From Pseudomonadota bacterium (lineage in GTDB: Bacteria; SAR324; XYD2-FULL-50-16; JAHJRI01): a stretch of 30,845 nucleotides of DNA. The notes beneath the pieces were generated by a model, which saw only the letters and a list, made by a program, of their open reading frames with translations, did not search any database and was not told the DNA's origin. Where the stretch lies: the NCBI GenBank assembly GCA_022360105.1, contig JAKSDL010000467.1, positions 1 to 30,845 on the forward strand. The letters run 5' to 3'. This document shows, piece by piece, positions 26,377 through 30,845 of this stretch (within the stretch, counting starts at the first letter, position 1; each line of letters opens with the position of its first letter). A program made the translations under genes and the position numbers.

Positions 26377-27735
26377 TCAATAGGAATGAAATCTGCCGTT
26401 CAGATTCCTGATCCCTTTTACAAAACCGCTTTTGGAGAAAATCACATAGGTTTTATCCAAATCAGGCTGCGTTTGCACCAGTTCGGATTTTCTCACCAGA
26501 TCTGCGTAAACACTATAATCGATTCTTCGACTCTGCCATTTGCATTCAATAAAAGCCACTTTTGTTGAGCCGATAGCCACCAAATCGATTTCTTCGTAAT
26601 TGTTCCACCAGCGTCCGAGCTTTTCCGGCGTGAACCCCAAGTATTTTTGAGGCTTATCCAGAATCAGCTCTCTTGCATATTGCTCAAAAGCAAAAGACAC
26701 AAACGCCTGATTAAACGATTTTTTTACTCGGTTTAACACATAATCCACATTTCCGATTTCCAGGTAAGATTGGTTCATAAACACATAATGCAGCCAGAAT
26801 TTTATAAAATTGTCCTTAATTCGATACTGCCCGAATTTGCTTTTTTCCGGCCATTTTTCCGTAACCGGAACTTCCTTTTCCACGATATCCAATGCATTTA
26901 GGCGCTGCATGTAGCGGGAAAGATAAGAGGCAGGGACGCCCAGTTTACCGGCAATTTTACCAATTTTTGTTTCTCCCCTGGAAATGGTTTCCAAAATTGT
27001 AAAATAAGTGACGGGCTGACTGATTTCGTCCTTCAGGAGAAATTTAACTTCCGGGTAAAGATATGAATTTTTATCGAGAATCTGTGTGGCCACATTGGTC
27101 CAAAAAGGTAACTTGCTATCGTAAAGCTCGAGATATTTAGGCACGGTACCAAATGACGCATAAATATTCATTTGATCCAGTTTAGAAACTCCCCGAACGA
27201 ATTTACTGATATGTTTGAATTTAAGGGGTTTTAGATGAATGTTTGAGGTTCGTCTTCCATACAAAGGGGATTTATAACTGAGCAATTCCCTGTGAATAAC
27301 CGATATGACAGATCCGCATAAGATCAGATGGATCCTGCTGTTTTTGAATGCCGTGTCCCAGGTTTTCTGAATCAACCCGGAAAAGGATTTATCCAGTTGG
27401 GTCAAGCGATGGTATTCATCGATAACCAATACGATTTTCTTTCGGCCGATGTGGTCGGCCAGAAATAAAAATGCTTGTTCAAAACTGTCAAAGGAATGGC
27501 TACTCAGGTAATTCTTACCCGAATAATCAAGGACTTGTGAACTGAACTGTTTAAGCTGGGATTCCAGATTTGCTTCAGTGGCGTAATAAAAAATGGAAGG
27601 TTTGTCTTTAATGAATTCAGAAATCAAGGTGGTTTTTCCCACCCGTCTTCTCCCGTAAATAACGGTAAAAGATGCTTGTTTCTTGCGATATTCCTGATTA
27701 AGTACCTGTAATTCCTTTTTTCTATCAATGAACAT
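26377..27735 (-). CDS. ATPase with C-terminal DUF234-type nuclease-like domain
   Basis: 452 residues of the family often called archaeal ATPases (STAND/AAA-like). Walker A GRRRVGKTT (28-36), Walker B IVLVIDEYHRL (101-111) and a sensor-like HLILCGSVISVI are present. A winged-helix region follows (GKIAGKLGVPASYLSRYMQRL), and the C-terminal DUF234-type domain has a PD-(D/E)xK-like pattern EEIDLVAIG...AFIECKW (Asp384, Glu397, Lys399). Such genes are usually solitary and of unknown function; they have been suggested to be linked to mobile or defence elements. No ribosome binding site is seen; instead a perfect palindrome lies eight bases upstream of the ATG. Confidence 0.9.
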   Translation of the reverse strand: MFIDRKKELQVLNQEYRKKQASFTVIYGRRRVGKTTLISEFIKDKPSIFYYATEANLESQLKQFSSQVLDYSGKNYLSSHSFDSFEQAFLFLADHIGRKKIVLVIDEYHRLTQLDKSFSGLIQKTWDTAFKNSRIHLILCGSVISVIHRELLSYKSPLYGRRTSNIHLKPLKFKHISKFVRGVSKLDQMNIYASFGTVPKYLELYDSKLPFWTNVATQILDKNSYLYPEVKFLLKDEISQPVTYFTILETISRGETKIGKIAGKLGVPASYLSRYMQRLNALDIVEKEVPVTEKWPEKSKFGQYRIKDNFIKFWLHYVFMNQSYLEIGNVDYVLNRVKKSFNQAFVSFAFEQYARELILDKPQKYLGFTPEKLGRWWNNYEEIDLVAIGSTKVAFIECKWQSRRIDYSVYADLVRKSELVQTQPDLDKTYVIFSKSGFVKGIRNLNGRFHSY

Positions 27736-27742
27736 ATATGTT

Positions 27743-27776
27743 TTCCGTTATTATGTTTTGTAACATAATAACGGAA
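27743..27776. repeat. Perfect 15-bp inverted repeat upstream of the ATPase gene
   Basis: TTCCGTTATTATGTT (27743-27757), loop TTGT, then its exact reverse complement (27762-27776). It begins eight bases before the ATPase start codon. It may be an operator for autoregulation, an end or target of an element, or an RNA hairpin in the leader. There is no matching copy at the 3' end of the gene. Confidence 0.85.
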
Positions 27777-27799
27777 TTTATAAAAAAAACCCAGTAAAC

Positions 27800-28312
27800 C
27801 TAGCGATGCCTGGATTCAAGCTCTAACAGCTTTTTTTTCCGCCAAAGTCCGCCGCCATAGCCGGTGAGCTTTCCACTTTTACCTACGACCCGGTGGCAAG
27901 GGATCACGATAGATATTCGATTATCTCCGTTAGCTTTGCCGACAGCTCTTACAGCATTTGGTTTTTCGATAAACTGAGCCTGTTCGGAGTAACTTCGCTT
28001 TGTTCCATAAGGTATCGTCATTAAAGCGTTCCAGACCGTCACTTGAAATTCAGTTCCGGCAAGATCCAACGGCAGGGAGAAGGTGGTTTGTTCGCTATTA
28101 AAATAATCTGAGAGCTGTTGTTGCAATGCATCCAGATATTCGTGGCTACCCTCAACCACCTCTGCTTTCAGAATACGAGCCACCGTATTCAATTGCCGAC
28201 TGGCCCTTTGTTGATCTTCAAACTCCAACAGGCAGATGCCTTTTGCTGTAGTACCTGCCAGGAGAGAACCTAACGGGGAATTAATGGTGGTGGTAACTAT
28301 TTTGTTTTTCAT
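27800..28312 (-). CDS. ogt: Methylated-DNA-protein cysteine methyltransferase
   Basis: Suicidal repair protein that removes alkyl groups from O6-methylguanine (and O4-methylthymine). The 170 residues contain the N-terminal domain (SPLGSLLAGTTAKGICLLEF) and the active-site domain with FQVTVWNALMTIPYGTKRSYSE, RAVGKANGDNRISIVIPCHRVVG and acceptor Cys139 in PCHR. It ends with GYGGGLWRKKKLLELE. The Ada N-terminal zinc and AraC domains are absent, so it is the Ogt form. The palindrome of the ATPase gene lies downstream of its stop, in the gap between the two. Confidence 0.96.
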   Translation of the reverse strand: MKNKIVTTTINSPLGSLLAGTTAKGICLLEFEDQQRASRQLNTVARILKAEVVEGSHEYLDALQQQLSDYFNSEQTTFSLPLDLAGTEFQVTVWNALMTIPYGTKRSYSEQAQFIEKPNAVRAVGKANGDNRISIVIPCHRVVGKSGKLTGYGGGLWRKKKLLELESRHR

Positions 28313-28379
28313 ATCGATCGCTTTAACTTAAGAGTCAGCAGTGGATCCCACTAAAGCAGTCTTTTTCGCTTCTTGTAAT

Positions 28380-28447
28380 CAATCCGGTTGCTGGGCAATG
28401 AGTTGCCCATCATGCCACTTCATACGAAATCCAAGGACTCCGGATTG
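28380..28447. repeat. Nested inverted repeats in the ogt upstream region
   Basis: Outer arms CAATCCGG (28380-28387) and CCGGATTG (28440-28447) enclose an inner perfect stem GGGCAA/TTGCCC (28393-28408) with a TGAG loop. The 185-base gap holds no supported gene. It could be a small structured RNA, a REP-like element or the terminator of the secreted-hydrolase transcript. Confidence 0.45.
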
Positions 28448-28497
28448 CATTGGTCACGATAATTCATATTTAATAGAATATCGAGGGTTTGCCGAAG

Positions 28498-29502
28498 TTA
28501 CATTTGATCTAATGCCCATTCATACAGCCTAACAATACCGGCTTCCATCAAAGTGCTGCTGTACGGAGAACCTTCACTGTAAACACAGCGTCCGATTTCA
28601 GTATGTTTGAGGTTTTCCCATCTTTGTGAATACCAGGAATTCGTATCGGCACAGAAAGAATGGACAGCAGTACCCAATACCACAGGGGCTCCTGTAATTA
28701 TATGGTATATTTGCGGTTTGACCAAACCGCTAAAAAACGCATGTAAATCAGCCCTTCTTGAATAATAACCGGAATTTAGCGGATTGGTGCAAGTGGGCTG
28801 TCCGGAGGTGTTGAGCTCGTTTTGCCCCTTATTGGGAACAGCGTCCAGTATCCCAACAAACACGGGAACATTGTTCCACCCGGAACGCTGTTTGATTTTT
28901 TTAGACATCCTCATAGCCAGCGTTCCACCTCGACTTGAACCAAATATAAAAATCTTCTCAACCCGATCGTATCGACCATGTTTCAGGAACCAGTTTGTGA
29001 ATGCCTTTTCAGCCTTAACTTTAGCACTGGAAGTGTTCTCCCAGTTAAAATTTGAATTAAAGACGATCCCCACAAAGGTGTTGTAGGCACTGAAATAACC
29101 TGAATCAAGCATCCGTCCTGCAAGAGACAAGTCTTTAATCGAAGCGGTTTTAGAGCGATCTCCCTTGCCCCAGCCGTTATCCCAGCTATCGTCTTGCCCG
29201 GTTACACAGTTAGAACAACCTGTCGAGCCAGACGAACCCTGTTGACCTGCGATAAACAACATCATTGTTTCAGCATTGCCGGAACCGGGATTCCAGACAC
29301 GGGATATATAGGTTTTTTTTCGATATTCGGTCCAGATCCCTTCATTCTTCCACTCCGGGTAATCCGGATGATCTTTCCAGACAAATGTTTTTTTCTTCCA
29401 GCGTACCCTGTCCACTGTGACAGATTTATCAGCCAGAAGAAATCCCGGTATAATCGTCAGAAAAAAAACTAAAATAACAAATTTAATGGTTGCTTGCTTC
29501 AT
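28498..29502 (-). CDS. Secreted alpha/beta-hydrolase-like protein
   Basis: 334 residues from the ATG at 29502, preceded by GGGAGGGGG (an ATG 14 codons earlier is unlikely). A Sec signal peptide MKQATIKFVILVFFLTIIPG is followed by FLLA. The centre shows a nucleophile elbow IFIFGSSRGGTLAM (GxSxG, Ser190), preceded by an oxyanion-like stretch LFIAGQQGSSGSTGCSNC. Asp220 in GILDAVPNKG and His300 in LKHTEIG complete a plausible Ser-Asp-His triad. A CSNC motif and three later cysteines suggest disulfide bonds outside the cytoplasm. The exact family (esterase, lipase or other) is not recognised. Confidence 0.75.
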   Translation of the reverse strand: MKQATIKFVILVFFLTIIPGFLLADKSVTVDRVRWKKKTFVWKDHPDYPEWKNEGIWTEYRKKTYISRVWNPGSGNAETMMLFIAGQQGSSGSTGCSNCVTGQDDSWDNGWGKGDRSKTASIKDLSLAGRMLDSGYFSAYNTFVGIVFNSNFNWENTSSAKVKAEKAFTNWFLKHGRYDRVEKIFIFGSSRGGTLAMRMSKKIKQRSGWNNVPVFVGILDAVPNKGQNELNTSGQPTCTNPLNSGYYSRRADLHAFFSGLVKPQIYHIITGAPVVLGTAVHSFCADTNSWYSQRWENLKHTEIGRCVYSEGSPYSSTLMEAGIVRLYEWALDQM

Positions 29503-29722
29503 GCCCCCTCCCTTGTGATTTTGAATAAAAATCGAGTGGTTCAAAATAAAATGCCACAGTGAGTATTCAGCAATACGATTTCATTGTCAAACCGATTTCC
29601 AAATCCTCACGGAATGGGTAACTAGCGATGCAAAAGTGAAAGGAACCGGCGCTATGATCCAATTCGCCAATCGTGGTTTTTTGGGGAAGAATCAAAATGC
29701 AGTATAATAAATGAACCGGGAG

Positions 29723-30685
29723 CTATTCATCATGTTCAAACTGGCAAAAGATAGGATAATGGTCAGACGCCGCTTTGGCTATTTCATCCTTTTGGCAAAT
29801 TGATCCTGAATCCATCACATATCTGAATTTACTTTCAGAAACAATCATGTCGGGAGATACGAGGATATGATCGATCCATACACGATGATTCTTGCTGTAG
29901 GAGACAATTTGATCGGGAAACTCCGCCGTCCACAATTCCCGGTTATGATCATCGGAAGACAGATGCCAAAGCGCGTTGTGCATGATTTTTTTTGGATCAA
30001 AGATTGATCCCATCAGGGTTTCAATTGAGCTGGCTCCCACTTGCTTTTGATATTCATCCAGGCCCGGTTCATCATTCATGTCTCCCATGACAATAACAGG
30101 AATTGGATTTTCCATATCCAAGATCTGATCCAGTCTCCTGCGAATCTTTTTGGCCTGGGCAAACAGTTTCTTTCTATTGGAAAGTGCCATCCTCTGGTAA
30201 GTCAGCAGATCGTTGACAGCAAATACTCCCTTGGATTTGCTCAAGATTAAAATCAGATAAAAGCGGATATCGGTTCCTTTGATGCGAAATAGTATCTCCA
30301 GGGGAACTCTTTCAAAATCGCACAATTCCTGAATGCCATCGTCATCGATATCTTCCAGCCAGGGTGCATAAAAGTCCACATTGGTATCAACTTCCAGCAC
30401 TTCAAAAGGATCTCTATAGTAGACCACCAAATCCTGGGAGCCACGGTTTACCTCGCTTTTTGCTATCTGAAATCGACCATTGAGGTAATCGGGATCATTC
30501 ACGAGGACTTCGTGATGCTTTAGCTTGTTACTCGCCTCTACAACACCAAGAATATGAGGATCGATATTTTTGATAATTTTTGCAACTTTCTGTAATCGCT
30601 CTTTACTATCCTTTCTAACGTTGTTTTTATTGAACATTTTTCTCATATGCTCAATATTGTAGGACATCATTGTGTATTGAGGCAT
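29723..30685 (-). CDS. Endonuclease/exonuclease/phosphatase-fold protein
   Basis: 320 residues of the EEP (DNase I-like) superfamily. Visible motifs are MSYNIEHM (7-14), metal-binding Glu50 in GVVEAS, VMGDMNDEP with Asp202 and Asn204, WIDHILVS with Asp272 and the final ASDHYPIF with Asp308/His309. The position of the family's first His (as in NHFKSK-type strands) seems to be Leu in FYLILILSKSKG (143-153), so catalysis may be altered. No signal peptide, hence cytoplasmic. GGAGG six or seven bases before the ATG fixes the start. A 7-bp tandem array ends 24 bases upstream of the start codon. Confidence 0.85.
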   Translation of the reverse strand: MPQYTMMSYNIEHMRKMFNKNNVRKDSKERLQKVAKIIKNIDPHILGVVEASNKLKHHEVLVNDPDYLNGRFQIAKSEVNRGSQDLVVYYRDPFEVLEVDTNVDFYAPWLEDIDDDGIQELCDFERVPLEILFRIKGTDIRFYLILILSKSKGVFAVNDLLTYQRMALSNRKKLFAQAKKIRRRLDQILDMENPIPVIVMGDMNDEPGLDEYQKQVGASSIETLMGSIFDPKKIMHNALWHLSSDDHNRELWTAEFPDQIVSYSKNHRVWIDHILVSPDMIVSESKFRYVMDSGSICQKDEIAKAASDHYPIFCQFEHDE

Positions 30686-30708
30686 TCCCTTCCTCCCAGG
30701 TAGTGCAG

Positions 30709-30809
30709 TTATCGGTTATCGGTTATCGGTTATCGGTTATCGGTTATCGGTTATCGGTTATCGGTTATCGGTTATCGGTTATCGGTTATCGGTTATCGGT
30801 TATCGGTTA
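30709..30809. repeat. 7-bp tandem repeat array, 14 perfect copies plus 3 bases
   Basis: TTATCGG repeated 14 times without change (30709-30806), then TTA. Read in the direction of the neighbouring gene the unit is CCGATAA. The array lies between the gene's ribosome binding site region and the rest of its upstream DNA, that is where a promoter would be, so copy-number change could alter spacing or expression. Because 7 is not a multiple of 3 and no gene crosses it, it is not a coding repeat. Confidence 0.97.
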
Positions 30810-30845
30810 AACGATTGATGTGTTGCCTGTACAATTAAGGCAAGA

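Noticed and set aside
26363..26391. TTTCATT...AATGAAA stem at the end of the ATPase gene, as a partner of the upstream palindrome
   Set aside because: Sequence unrelated to the 15-bp palindrome, short stem overlapping the coding end, no T-tract.
28341..28532. Plus-strand 63-codon Cys-rich frame between ogt and the hydrolase
   Set aside because: Overlaps the nested inverted repeats and the hydrolase 3' end; no ribosome binding site.
30709..30809. CRISPR array or telomere-like repeat
   Set aside because: Units are contiguous heptamers with no spacers; it is a simple tandem repeat, and nothing suggests a linear chromosome end.

Overview
The window looks like a chromosomal segment of a flagellated, Gram-negative, moderately AT-rich bacterium. 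Evidence for this is two lipobox proteins, a flagellin/FliS/FliD cluster with sigma-28-type promoters, mostly good Shine-Dalgarno sites, and a standard rimP-nusA-infB-rbfA operon without ylxR. I cannot name the phylum from sequence alone. A deep-branching lineage (for example of the FCB type) is only a guess. I see no tRNA, rRNA, CRISPR array, phage or insertion sequence.

Layout. 1-3186 (+): the tail of an archaeal-type GlmU-like left-handed beta-helix protein, then GlmS and a translationally coupled HAD phosphatase, forming an amino-sugar module. 3243-9890 (-): a flagellar filament region. Its order of transcription is two sigma-28-like promoters, a very large FliD cap protein with three internal repeats, FliS, a short flagellin-start-like leader peptide coupled to a 63-residue orphan, a ~570 nt non-coding stretch, and flagellin. 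10028-15421 (-): translation and transcription factors RbfA, IF-2, NusA and RimP. 15956-18278 (+): two lipoproteins, one with a FlgT/LPP20-like N-terminal part and one with HEAT-like repeats. 18332-18859 (-): corrinoid adenosyltransferase. 19012-21173 (+): coupled tRNA-maturation genes, a CCA-adding enzyme with a degenerate HD site and a TruC-like pseudouridine synthase. 21178-23687 (-): an SRPBCC-epimerase fusion and a polytopic membrane protein. 23934-26341 (+): cupin, YoaP-type acetyltransferase and M23 peptidase. 26377-30685 (-): a DUF234-type ATPase behind a perfect 15-bp palindrome, Ogt DNA repair methyltransferase, a secreted serine-hydrolase-like protein and an endonuclease/exonuclease/phosphatase-family protein. 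The window ends with a 14-copy 7-bp tandem array just upstream of that last gene.

The most unusual points are these: (i) the 19-base exact copy of the flagellin start codon region that opens a 26-codon leader, coupled by ATGA to an unknown small gene; (ii) the FliD enlarged to about 1028 residues by a triplicated insert; (iii) two sigma-28-like promoters 266 bp apart upstream of fliD, with room for a small RNA between them; (iv) the (CCGATAA)14 array beside the start of a nuclease-fold gene; and (v) the perfect palindrome immediately 5' of the solitary ATPase gene. None of these amounts to a demonstrated new system; they are the places to look first.
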